From positions 3,241,679 to 3,305,678 of the forward strand of contig NZ_LR733406.1 of assembly GCF_902506505.1 (NCBI RefSeq): DNA of 64,000 nt, in the 5' to 3' direction. Position numbers and translations under genes: made by a program. This stretch comes from Pseudomonas sp. 8AS (GTDB lineage Bacteria; Pseudomonadota; Gammaproteobacteria; Pseudomonadales; Pseudomonadaceae). Below, in pieces: positions 21,288-29,906 of this stretch (its first letter is position 1; each line of letters begins with the position of its first letter). The notes beneath the pieces were generated by a model. That model saw only the letters and a program-made list of their open reading frames with translations, searched no databases and was not told the DNA's origin.

Positions 21288-21590
21288 TCAGCTCAGGCTG
21301 GAGCTGGAGCGGCGGATGATCTTGATCGAGTGCTTCAGCGCCGGCTTGCGCGTCACGCTGATGGCGCGGCGGGTCACCGTATCGATGGTGATGTTCCAGA
21401 AGCCACTGTTGGGCACGGTGATTTTCGCCGGGAACTTGTCGAACGCGCCGCCGTGATAGGCGTGACGCCCGCCATTCTTGAAGCTGCGAAAGTTCGCATC
21501 GCTCATCAGGCGGATATTGCAGGGTTGCGAGCATTCGATGACGACGATATCGTCTTCGTTCAAATGCTCGCGCTGGTGGATGAATTTCAT
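21288..21590 (-). CDS. DUF1883 protein
   Basis: 100 residues from the ATG at 21588-21590 (MKFIHQREHLNEDDIVVIEC). It matches the DUF1883 family in length and in sequence features: a Cys-containing beta-rich core, FKNGGRHAYHGGAFDKFPAK and a basic C-terminus ending in a serine run. Function unknown; cytoplasmic. It is convergent with the GGDEF gene (10 bp between stops) and divergent from the following lipoprotein gene. Confidence 0.8.
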   Translation of the reverse strand: MKFIHQREHLNEDDIVVIECSQPCNIRLMSDANFRSFKNGGRHAYHGGAFDKFPAKITVPNSGFWNITIDTVTRRAISVTRKPALKHSIKIIRRSSSSLS

Positions 21591-21732
21591 GCGCTGGGGA
21601 TCCTGAGGTAAAGCGGAGCGCGACGATAGCATGCGCATGCATTGCTGGCCGACTCCGGCGATGGAACGCCACCTCCTGCAATCGGAGGAGCACCGGTATT
21701 TTTCTTGCAATAGAACGCCACAAGGAATGCCA

Positions 21733-22212
21733 ATGCGTCTACCTGCCCTCCTCTCGCTGCTCGTCCTTCTACTCACCGGCTGCGCCGGTCCCGGCTACTT
21801 CGAGGCGATCCCGCCCAGCAGCCCGGATCAGGCCGTCGTCTACCTGTACCGCCCCGAGGCGGACAATCCGGGTCGGCAACCACTGCGCCTGTCCTACCCG
21901 GACGTGCTGATCGACGAACAGAGCGTCGGCACCCTGCAGTTCAACTCCCATCGCCGCATCGAACTGGCACCGGGTCACCACACCCTGCGCATCACCGGCC
22001 TGACCCGCCAGGCCAAGTGGGAGCCACGCGACATCAAGCAAAACATCACCGTCGCGCCCGGCGAAACCAAGTACATCAAGCTCGACGTGCGCTTCAACCT
22101 GAGCGAGATGAATCTCGGCAGCCCGGGCCCCAGCTACCTGATCCACCTGCGCCCGATGCGCCCGGATGATGCCATCTACGAAATTCGCAATACCGATCCG
22201 CAAACCCCATGA
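21733..22212 (+). CDS. Small lipoprotein (DUF2846-like)
   Basis: 159 residues beginning MRLPALLSLLVLLLTGCAG, a lipoprotein signal with lipobox LTGC. The ATG at 21733 is favoured over 21727 because AAGGA (21722-21726) is 6 bp before it. The mature part has VVYLYRPEADNPGRQP, VLIDEQSVGTL and APGHHTLRI, the pattern of DUF2846-like beta-sandwich lipoproteins. Function unknown; membrane-attached on the periplasmic side. The next lipoprotein gene begins 14 bp downstream, so the two probably form an operon. Confidence 0.8.
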   Translation: MRLPALLSLLVLLLTGCAGPGYFEAIPPSSPDQAVVYLYRPEADNPGRQPLRLSYPDVLIDEQSVGTLQFNSHRRIELAPGHHTLRITGLTRQAKWEPRDIKQNITVAPGETKYIKLDVRFNLSEMNLGSPGPSYLIHLRPMRPDDAIYEIRNTDPQTP

Positions 22213-22226
22213 GCAAGGAACTGACC

Positions 22227-22829
22227 ATGAATGCATTACGTATTGTCACTCTCTCGCTGGCAGCAGCGATGATCGTCGGCTGCCAGAGCAACGGCGATGA
22301 CCAGCTGAACACCGAGTACGATCGCACCGAGGTCTATGCCGAAGGTGTACCCGGCGGCGCGGTTGGCGAGACCGAGGAGCTGACGGCCGTCGTCACCGCC
22401 GTCGACCCGGTGCAGCGCACCTTCACCCTCAAGGACGAGCTGGGCAACAGTCGCCTGTTCCACGCACCGGAACAGATGCACAACTTCGACCAGCTCAAGG
22501 TCGGCGACAAGGTCCGGGCCATCGTTGCCCTGGAACGCATCGTCTACCTGCGCAACCCGGGGGAAACCGCCAACGACGGCGCCGCCGGCGTACTGGCGAC
22601 CGCTCCGCTGGGCAGCAAGCCAGGCATGCTGGTGGCCGACACCATCGAGATCACCGCGGTGGTCAAGGCCATGGACACCACCCTGCGCACCGCCACCCTG
22701 CAATTCGCCGATGGCAGCAAACGCACCATCAAGGTCCGCCCGGATGTCGAGATGAAGGACGAGTATCTCGGCCGTGAAGTGGTACTGCGCATGACCTCCG
22801 CCCTCGCTGTCAGCGTAGAGCCGCAGTAA
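22227..22829 (+). CDS. Lipoprotein with two repeated beta domains, unknown function
   Basis: 200 residues starting MNALRIVTLSLAAAMIVGC, a lipoprotein signal. The ATG at 22227 is preferred to 22209 because AAGGA lies 7 bp before it. The mature protein has two similar halves, each with the pattern (E)LTAVVTAVDPVQRTFTLKD / EITAVVKAMDTTLRTATLQF, resembling small DUF5666-like barrel modules. No enzymatic motif. It follows another lipoprotein gene closely. Confidence 0.78.
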   Translation: MNALRIVTLSLAAAMIVGCQSNGDDQLNTEYDRTEVYAEGVPGGAVGETEELTAVVTAVDPVQRTFTLKDELGNSRLFHAPEQMHNFDQLKVGDKVRAIVALERIVYLRNPGETANDGAAGVLATAPLGSKPGMLVADTIEITAVVKAMDTTLRTATLQFADGSKRTIKVRPDVEMKDEYLGREVVLRMTSALAVSVEPQ

Positions 22830-23072
22830 CCCGGGGCGCGGCGCTGCCACCCACGGTGACTCCGCTGCTGCACACTCCGCCTGGCCAGCAGGGGGAAGCA
22901 CGGTTCTTCCCCCTGCTGCACAGCGAAAACCTGCGCCTGAAACAGATCGTCTCTCACGGCCAGGCCAGTCCCGCCGCATGACCCGCCGACGCCCGAATGG
23001 GCGGTTCTGCACGTCCACCCCTGACGACCAGCCCTACGCGAGCCTGACGCCCGGTGGTAGCATGCGCGCCCC

Positions 23073-24116
23073 ATGCGCATCCCCGACATCCATCAACGCC
23101 TCGCCGACCTCGGCGCCCTGCCTGCCCACAGCGGCCGGGTGGTGCGTGCCTGGCTGCAAGGCAAGCCGCTGAACAGCGGCACCCGCCGCCAGCACAGCGA
23201 CAACTTCCTGCCGCTGTCCGTGCGCAACGGCCTGCCACAGCTGAGCGACGACCTGGAAAAGCTGGTGCGCCTGCGCTCCGAGCACCCGGGCGCCGACGGC
23301 TCGGCACGCCTGCTGGTGGAGCTCAGCGACGGCCAGATGATCGAAAGCGTGCTGCTGCCGCGCGGTGGCCTGTGCGTGTCCAGCCAGGTCGGTTGTGCGG
23401 TCGGCTGCGTGTTCTGCCAGACCGGCAAGAGCGGCCTGCTGCGCCAGGTCGGCAGCGCCGAGATCGTCGCCCAGGTGGCCCTGGCCCGGCGCTTCCGGCC
23501 GGTGAAGAAGGTGGTGTTCATGGGCATGGGCGAGCCGGCGCACAACCTCGACAATGTGCTGGAAGCCATCGACCTGCTCGGCAGCGAAGGCGGCATCGGC
23601 CACAAGAACCTGGTGTTCTCCACCGTCGGCGACCCACGGGTGTTCGAGCGCCTGCCGCAGCAGCGGATCAAGCCGGCCCTGGCCCTGTCGCTGCACACCA
23701 CCGATGCCGAACTGCGCCAGCAACTGCTGCCGCGCGCACCGCGCATCGACCCGCAGGAGCTGATGGAGCTGGGCGAGGCCTACGCCCGCGCCGTCGACTA
23801 CCCGATCCAGTACCAGTGGACGCTGCTCAAGGGCATCAACGACAGCCAGGAGGAGATGGACGAGATCCTCCGGCTGTTCAAGGGCAAGTACGCGGTGCTC
23901 AACCTGATCCCCTACAACAGCCTGGAAGCCGACGAATTCCAGCGCCCGGACGGCGACCGCATCGTGCAGATCGTGCGCTACCTGCACAGCCGCGGCGTGC
24001 TGACCAAGGTGCGCAACAGCGCCGGCCAGGACATCGACGGCGGCTGCGGCCAGCTGCGCGCGCGGGCTGCCGAACTGGTCGAGCGCAAACGCCAACAGCG
24101 CCATTCTGCGGACTGA
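23073..24116 (+). CDS. RlmN/Cfr-like radical SAM RNA methyltransferase paralogue
   Basis: 347 residues of the RlmN/Cfr family. The radical SAM cluster motif CAVGCVFC has its cysteines at 108, 112 and 115; GMGEPAHNLDNV and SLHTTDAELRQ follow; the methyl-carrier/catalytic Cys is in GGCGQLRA near the C-terminus. True RlmN methylates A2503 of 23S rRNA and certain tRNAs. In Pseudomonas the canonical rlmN normally sits near ndk and pilF, neither of which is here, and this protein lacks the usual RlmN N-terminal opening. It is therefore probably a second family member with an unproven target. Confidence 0.82.
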   Translation: MRIPDIHQRLADLGALPAHSGRVVRAWLQGKPLNSGTRRQHSDNFLPLSVRNGLPQLSDDLEKLVRLRSEHPGADGSARLLVELSDGQMIESVLLPRGGLCVSSQVGCAVGCVFCQTGKSGLLRQVGSAEIVAQVALARRFRPVKKVVFMGMGEPAHNLDNVLEAIDLLGSEGGIGHKNLVFSTVGDPRVFERLPQQRIKPALALSLHTTDAELRQQLLPRAPRIDPQELMELGEAYARAVDYPIQYQWTLLKGINDSQEEMDEILRLFKGKYAVLNLIPYNSLEADEFQRPDGDRIVQIVRYLHSRGVLTKVRNSAGQDIDGGCGQLRARAAELVERKRQQRHSAD

Positions 24117-24189
24117 AACGGCGCCCGGGCTTGCCAGCGAAGCGTGCGCCGTGCACCAATCGGTGCACACCCCGTCAGGAGCCGCGCCC

Positions 24190-24651
24190 ATGTCCGCCCT
24201 CGAACTGAAGATCCCGCCGCCGCTGGTGCTGTTTGTCTGCGGCCTGCTGATGTGGCTGCCGGCCTACCTGCTACCGGGCCTGGGCCTCGCGCTGCCGGGG
24301 CAACTGGCGCTGGCCGTGCTGCTGGCGATCTGCGGGCTGGGTGTGGCCGGCGCCGGAGTCCTGGCCTTTCGCCAGGCCAGCACCACCATCAACCCGACCC
24401 GGCCGAGCGCCACCAGCAGCATCGTCAGCAACGGCGTGTACCGTTTCACCCGCAACCCCATGTACCTGGGCATGCTCCTGTGCCTGGGCGGCTGGGCGCT
24501 GTTTCTCGGCAACCCGCTGAGCCTGCTCGGCCTGCCGCTGTTCGTCGCCTACCTCAACCGGATGCAGATCGGCCCGGAAGAACGTGCCCTCGGCGCCAAG
24601 TTCGGTGAGCCCTATGAGCAGTACCGCAGCCGCGTGCGCCGCTGGCTCTGA
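24190..24651 (+). CDS. Isoprenylcysteine carboxyl methyltransferase-family membrane protein
   Basis: 153 residues from the ATG at 24190, with AGGAG upstream. Four to five hydrophobic segments, then the family signature NGVYRFTRNPMYLGMLL and a C-terminal EERALGAKFGEPYEQYRSRVRRWL region given as EERALGAKFGEPYEQY. This matches the bacterial ICMT/PEMT-like (NnrU-related) S-adenosylmethionine-dependent methyltransferases of the inner membrane. Substrate unknown; bacteria have no prenylated Cys proteins of the eukaryotic type. It stands between the RlmN-like and LRR-kinase genes. Confidence 0.85.
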   Translation: MSALELKIPPPLVLFVCGLLMWLPAYLLPGLGLALPGQLALAVLLAICGLGVAGAGVLAFRQASTTINPTRPSATSSIVSNGVYRFTRNPMYLGMLLCLGGWALFLGNPLSLLGLPLFVAYLNRMQIGPEERALGAKFGEPYEQYRSRVRRWL

Positions 24652-24817
24652 GGCCCCTCCTACAGACCCGGCATTACACCAATTCCCCTGCGGGCTTCGG
24701 CCTCGATGGCACCGAACACCACCGAAAAGCACCCGGCACCGCCCTGCTCCACCGCTGCCAGGCTCTTGGCAAAGTGCTACCCTCTGCGGCCTTTTTCAGC
24801 CGTATCTGCCCGCCTGC

Positions 24818-26146
24818 ATGCACACCCTCGAACAACTGCGACGCGGCGAACTGGCCGGCATCACCCGCCTGGACCTGTCCGCCGAGCTGCGCGAATTCCC
24901 CCGGGAAATCTTCGACCTGGCCGACAGCCTGGAAGTGCTCAACCTCTCCGCCAACCAGCTCACCAGCCTGCCCGCCGAACTGCCGCGCCTGCACAAGCTG
25001 CGCGTGCTGTTCTGCTCGGACAACCCCTTCACCGAGCTGCCGGAAGTGCTCGGCGACTGCCCGCAGCTGGAGATGGTCGGCTTCAAGGCCAACCGCCTGC
25101 GCCACCTGCCCGCCGCCGCCCTGCCCAAGGCCCTGCGCTGGCTGATCCTCAGTGACAACCAGCTCGACCGGCTGCCGCAGGAACTGGGCGACTGCCCGCG
25201 CCTGCAGAAGCTGATGCTGGCCGGCAACCGGCTGAGCGCCCTGCCGGACAGCCTGGCCGCCTGCAGCAACCTGGAACTGCTGCGCATCGCCGCCAACCGC
25301 CTCGACGGCCTGCCCGACTGGCTGCTGCATCTGCCGCGTCTGAGCTGGCTGGCCTTTGCCGGCAACCCCTTCAGCGACCGCGAGGAAGCGCTGGCCCTGG
25401 CTCGCCACCCGCACCCGCCGATACCTCGCACGCAGCTGGCCCTCGGCGAACTGCTCGGCCAGGGCGCCAGCGGCATGATCCACCGCGCCCAGTGGGCGCG
25501 CCCCGGCCAGCCGCCCCAGGCGATGGCGGCCAAGCTGTTCAGGGGCGCGCTGACCAGCGACGGCCTGCCCCACAGCGAAATGGCCGCCTGCCTGGCTGCC
25601 GGCGATCATCCCAACCTGATTCGCGTCGCCGGCCCGCTGGCCGAGCAGGCCGGCGCCCCGGCCGGCCTGCTGCTGGAGCTGATCGAGCCGAGCCACCAGG
25701 TGCTGGCCGGCCCGCCCTCGCTGGCCAGCTGCACCCGCGACACTTACGCGGCCGAGCGTCGCTTCAGCCTCGCCGAAGCCCTGCGCATAGCCCGCGGCGC
25801 CGCCGCAGCCGTGGCCCATCTGCATGCCCAGGGCATCCTGCATGGCGACCTGTATGCGCATAACCTGCTGGTCAACCCGCACGGCGACTGCCTGCTCGGC
25901 GACTTCGGCGCCGCCTCCTTCTTCGCCCCGCACAATGCGGCCGGCGCGGCGTTGCAGCGGGTCGAGGTGCGCGCCTTCGGCTGTCTGCTGGAGGAACTGC
26001 TGCAGCGCTGCGCACCGAGCGACAAAGCCGATCAACAGGCCGCCCTGTGGCAGCTGCACGGCCAGTGCATGGCGCCCCTAAACGAGCAGCGCCCGGACTT
26101 CGCCGAGATCCTGGCGCAACTCGACAGCCCGCGGCTGCACGGCTAA
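24818..26146 (+). CDS. Leucine-rich-repeat protein fused to a protein kinase domain
   Basis: 442 residues. Residues 1-200 hold about seven leucine-rich repeats (SLEVLNLSANQLTSLP, LRWLILSDNQLDRLP). From about 205 a kinase domain follows: glycine loop LGQGASG, AAKLF with the ATP-binding Lys, catalytic loop HGDLYAHNLL (HGD in place of HRD) and GDFGA for DFG. The catalytic Asp, Asn and metal-binding Asp are retained, so activity is plausible. No signal peptide or membrane segment; cytoplasmic. The LRRs probably recruit a protein substrate, which is unknown. Monocistronic by appearance. Confidence 0.85.
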   Translation: MHTLEQLRRGELAGITRLDLSAELREFPREIFDLADSLEVLNLSANQLTSLPAELPRLHKLRVLFCSDNPFTELPEVLGDCPQLEMVGFKANRLRHLPAAALPKALRWLILSDNQLDRLPQELGDCPRLQKLMLAGNRLSALPDSLAACSNLELLRIAANRLDGLPDWLLHLPRLSWLAFAGNPFSDREEALALARHPHPPIPRTQLALGELLGQGASGMIHRAQWARPGQPPQAMAAKLFRGALTSDGLPHSEMAACLAAGDHPNLIRVAGPLAEQAGAPAGLLLELIEPSHQVLAGPPSLASCTRDTYAAERRFSLAEALRIARGAAAAVAHLHAQGILHGDLYAHNLLVNPHGDCLLGDFGAASFFAPHNAAGAALQRVEVRAFGCLLEELLQRCAPSDKADQQAALWQLHGQCMAPLNEQRPDFAEILAQLDSPRLHG

Positions 26147-26235
26147 AGCCGACGGACTGGCCTGGCCAAGCCGGGCTTGCACGCCTGCCGAGCGGCGCTC
26201 ATCCTGCATCACCACTGGCAACTCCTGCCCCGACC

Positions 26236-27186
26236 ATGCTGCGCACGCGCCTTCTCCTCTACCTCCGGCTGTTGCTCGGCGGCTGCCTGTTCGGCCTGCT
26301 GCTGCCCTGGCTGCAGCGGCCGCTGGCCTTCACCCCGGGCCAGCTGAGCTGGCTGCTCGACCTGGCCAGCCACTGGCAATGGCTGTTCCTCGCTGGCCTG
26401 CTGCTGGCAGTCGCCTGCGCCAGCTGGCTGGACCGACGCTGGCTGCTGGCGCTGCTGGCGGCGCCACTGCCCTGGCTGAGCGCCGCGCCACCGCTGCCAA
26501 GCGGTAAGGAGGGTGTGCCGCTGGCCATCGCCAGCGCCAACGTGCACCTGGACAACCACGACGTCGGCGCCCTGCGCGCCTGGCTGGCCCGGGAACGACC
26601 GCAGCTGGTGGTGCTGCAGGAAGTCTCGCCCGAATATGCCCAGGCGCTGCGGGGGCTGACCGACTACCCCCACCAGATCGTCAGGGCGCAGCACTCGCCA
26701 TTCGGCATCGCCCTGCTCTCGCGCCTGCCGATCAGGCAGTCAGAGGTGCTGGTCGACGACCTCGGCGTTGCCCGCATCGAAGCCGAACTGGATATTGCCG
26801 GTTGCGCCATCGGCGTGACCGCCATCCACCCCATGCCGCCGCTGACGCCACACTACCGGCAGCAGCGCGACAGCCAGCTACAGGCCCTGGTGCGCCGCGG
26901 CCAGGCGCGCAACCTGCCGGCGCTGCTGGCCGGCGACCTGAACAGCAGCCCCTGGTCCGCCGCCTTCGCCGGCTTCGCGGCGCTCGGCTGGAGTCGCGCC
27001 AGTGGACTGCAACCGACCTGGGGCGGCCCGCTGGGCATCCCCATCGACCAGGTGCTGGCCTCGCCGCAGTGGCGCCTGGACAGCCAGACGCGCGGCCCCG
27101 ACCTGGGTTCTGACCACCGCCCGGTGCTGGTGCGCCTCAGGCTACAGGCCCGCGGCTGCCCTGCGGGCACAGGTGGCGCTGGATGA
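26236..27186 (+). CDS. Membrane-anchored endonuclease/exonuclease/phosphatase-family protein
   Basis: 316 residues from the ATG at 26236. The N-terminus has two or three hydrophobic segments (about 1-85). The EEP-fold domain follows, with SANVHLDN, VVLQEVSPEYA (metal-binding Glu), GDLNSSPWS (catalytic Asp/Asn) and GSDHRPVLV (catalytic Asp-His). The domain would face the periplasm. Family members cleave phosphodiesters in nucleic acids or lipids; the substrate here is not known. The gene starts 90 bp after the LRR-kinase stop on the same strand. Confidence 0.85.
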   Translation: MLRTRLLLYLRLLLGGCLFGLLLPWLQRPLAFTPGQLSWLLDLASHWQWLFLAGLLLAVACASWLDRRWLLALLAAPLPWLSAAPPLPSGKEGVPLAIASANVHLDNHDVGALRAWLARERPQLVVLQEVSPEYAQALRGLTDYPHQIVRAQHSPFGIALLSRLPIRQSEVLVDDLGVARIEAELDIAGCAIGVTAIHPMPPLTPHYRQQRDSQLQALVRRGQARNLPALLAGDLNSSPWSAAFAGFAALGWSRASGLQPTWGGPLGIPIDQVLASPQWRLDSQTRGPDLGSDHRPVLVRLRLQARGCPAGTGGAG

Positions 27187-27342
27187 ACATGCTATGGCCG
27201 TCGAGGTGATCCCGGTCGCCGTGCTCCGGCTCCAGCACCACCTGCGGTCACGCCGCTCCGCGCTAAGGCAGTAGCGCAGGCTGATCCCGCGGCTGCGCAG
27301 CATCGACAAAGTTGCTAGGGTGCATGCCGGTCTCGGTGGTAG

Positions 27343-27789
<447 letters not shown>

Positions 27790-27832
27790 CCAGCCGGCAT
27801 TAGTGTCAACGAGGCAATTGACGGCCTGCCAG

Positions 27833-28612
27833 CTAGCCGGCGAACAGGCGCACGCCCTGCGGATGAGCCAGCACGGCGGACGGCGTCATGCCGATGATGC
27901 TGCGAAAGGTGTGGCTGAAATGCGCCGAATCGGTGAAGCCGGCCGCCACCGCCGCCTCGGTCAGGCTCATGCCGCGCGCCACGCCGACCGAGGTGACGAA
28001 CAGGCGGTGCCACTGGCGATAGCGGCGGATCGGGATGCCGATCCGCTGGCGGAACAGCTGGGTCAGGCGCGGCACCGACAGCCCCACCTGCCCGGCCAGG
28101 TAGGCGATGGACTGGTTGCACGACACATCGGCCTTGATCAGTTCGATGGCGTGCACGATGCGCGGGTCAAGGACAAAGCCGCCGGGCAGGTCCGGCTGTG
28201 CATCGATCAGCTCGTCCAGCCAGGCATACACCTGCTCGGGCGATGCGCTACTGCGATGCAGCTCGTCGAAGCGCCGGATGCAGGCCGCCTCGCTATCCAG
28301 GCCATGCAGCACGCCGGCCTGGCTGGCGGCCATGCGCGGCGCCAGCCGGGCGAAATCTTCGCCGAACACGTCGAGATAACAGATCGCCACCCGCGAACCG
28401 CGGCCATCCACGATCAAATCCAAACCCGCCGGCAACAGCGCGCTGCGACAGGCCATCTGGCAACCCTGGGATTCCAGATACAGCAGCCCATCCAGGCCGA
28501 CCAGCAGCATCGCCGCGGCCTGTGACAGCTGCAGCGGCTGGTGGAACTGGCTGAGGTGAAAGGTGCGTTTGTCCCACAGATAGAGCAGGACCGGCGCGTC
28601 AATCGGCAGCAT
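27833..28612 (-). CDS. AraC-family transcriptional regulator
   Basis: About 259 residues from the ATG at 28612 (MLPIDAPVLLYLWDKRTFHL); an upstream in-frame start would add an unconvincing Arg/Gln-rich leader. The N-terminal cupin-like sensor precedes a C-terminal AraC domain with helix-turn-helix segments SIAYLAGQVGLSVPRLTQLF and AAVAAGFTDSAHFSHTFRS. It is divergent from lipA across 259 bp and may control it, but no shared operator was recognised. Ligand unknown. Confidence 0.85.
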   Translation of the reverse strand: MLPIDAPVLLYLWDKRTFHLSQFHQPLQLSQAAAMLLVGLDGLLYLESQGCQMACRSALLPAGLDLIVDGRGSRVAICYLDVFGEDFARLAPRMAASQAGVLHGLDSEAACIRRFDELHRSSASPEQVYAWLDELIDAQPDLPGGFVLDPRIVHAIELIKADVSCNQSIAYLAGQVGLSVPRLTQLFRQRIGIPIRRYRQWHRLFVTSVGVARGMSLTEAAVAAGFTDSAHFSHTFRSIIGMTPSAVLAHPQGVRLFAG

Positions 28613-28871
28613 GGGGATTCCCGCCTGGCAGTCGGCGCATCGCCGCTGCTCCTGTTGTTTTTGTCGGCGCAGGGTTACCACAGGGGCGAATTTGCCGGCT
28701 AGCCGACGCCGCCCCGGCGTGATGCCCGTCACATTATTTTGCCTGCCGGGGCGTCGCTTTCATCAGTTCTTACAAGCCGGCCGGCCGCCGCGGTGGTCTG
28801 ATAACCGCCATCTCCGCTGCTGTGTGCGGGGCGACAACAAAAACAAAAACAGATCCACACAGGTACTCACC

Positions 28872-29810
28872 ATGAACAAGCTGCTCGTCTCGGCCCTGGC
28901 TGCCGCCAGCCTTTGCACCGCCGTATCCGCCAGCGCCGGCACCCAGGCGCAAACCAAGCACCCCATCGTCCTGGTGCCCGGCATCTTCGCCTTCGACACC
29001 ATCGCCGGCATCGACTACTGGTACAAGATCCCCAGCGCCCTGCAGAGCGAAGGCGCGACCGTGCATGTGCCGAAGATCAACGCCTTCGACAGCTCGGCCA
29101 AACGCGGCGAGGCGCTGATCGCCCAGCTCGAGCAGATCCGTGCGGCCTCCGGCGGCAGCGTGAAGAAGTTCAACCTGATCGGCCACAGCCAGGGCGGCAT
29201 CACCTCGCGCTACGTGATGAACGTGCGCCCGGACCTGGTCGCCTCGGTCACCACCCTGCACACCCCGCACAAGGGCTCGCCGCTGGCCGACGTGGTCACC
29301 GGCATTGCCCCGTCCGGCACCCTGCAGGGGGTGGCCTTCGACGTGTTCGCCAATGCCGTGGGCGACCTGGTCAACCTGCTGTCGAACAACCGCAAGAGCC
29401 AGTCGGACATCCGCGCCATGCTCGCCGAGTTCAACAAGACCGGGGCGGCGGCGAACAACGCCAGCTTCCCGACCGGCATCCCGACCACCTCCTGCGGCGA
29501 GGGTCCGGAAACCGCCAGCATCGGCGGCAACAGCGTGCGCATGTACTCCTGGAGCGGTACCGCGCCGCTGACCAACGTGCTGGACATCTCCGACCCGTTG
29601 TTCGCCATCACCTCGCTGGCCTTCAGCGAGTCCAACGACGGCGTCACCGGGCGCTGCTCCAGCCACTTCGGCAAGGTGCTCAAGGACAACTACACGATGA
29701 ACCACCTGGACCCGACCAACCAGGTCCTGGGCCTGGTCTCGCTGTTCGAGACCAACCCGAAGACCCTCTACCAGAACCAGGCCAACCGCCTGAAGAACCT
29801 CGGCCTGTAA
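28872..29810 (+). CDS. lipA: Secreted triacylglycerol lipase (family I)
   Basis: 312 residues from the ATG at 28872. Sec signal peptide MNKLLVSALAAASLCTAVSA, then HPIVLVPG. The nucleophile Ser is at 106 in GHSQGG; the Asp (SNDGVTG) and His (MNHLD) of the triad follow. Two Cys (TTSCGEG and GRCSSH) match the single disulfide of the Pseudomonas/Burkholderia foldase-dependent lipases. Made in the periplasm, folded by the chaperone encoded just downstream and exported by type II secretion. This is the best-supported secreted enzyme in the window. Confidence 0.95.
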   Translation: MNKLLVSALAAASLCTAVSASAGTQAQTKHPIVLVPGIFAFDTIAGIDYWYKIPSALQSEGATVHVPKINAFDSSAKRGEALIAQLEQIRAASGGSVKKFNLIGHSQGGITSRYVMNVRPDLVASVTTLHTPHKGSPLADVVTGIAPSGTLQGVAFDVFANAVGDLVNLLSNNRKSQSDIRAMLAEFNKTGAAANNASFPTGIPTTSCGEGPETASIGGNSVRMYSWSGTAPLTNVLDISDPLFAITSLAFSESNDGVTGRCSSHFGKVLKDNYTMNHLDPTNQVLGLVSLFETNPKTLYQNQANRLKNLGL

Positions 29811-29821
29811 CCTGCGCCAGC

Positions 29822-29854
29822 GCCCCACGCCCGCTGCGTACCCGGGCGTGGGGC
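29822..29854 (+). promoter_or_regulatory. Intercistronic hairpin between lipase and foldase genes
   Basis: A perfect 12-bp stem, GCCCCACGCCCG (29822-29833) with CGGGCGTGGGGC (29843-29854), and a 9-nt loop. It starts 12 bp after the lipA stop. No T tract follows, so it is not a standard terminator. It could protect the lipA mRNA end or reduce foldase expression relative to lipase. Confidence 0.7.
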
Positions 29855-29906
29855 AGGCGCTGCCACGCAGTCGGCGGGCCGTGCGGCCCGCCAACAGGAG
29901 TTTTCG

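Noticed and set aside
22830-23072. Possible small gene between the lipoprotein and RlmN-like genes
   Set aside because: Short frames there are shadows without ribosome sites; read as a promoter region.
28613-28871. Sigma-54 promoter for the lipase gene
   Set aside because: No TGGCAC-N5-TTGC element was found in the lipA upstream region.
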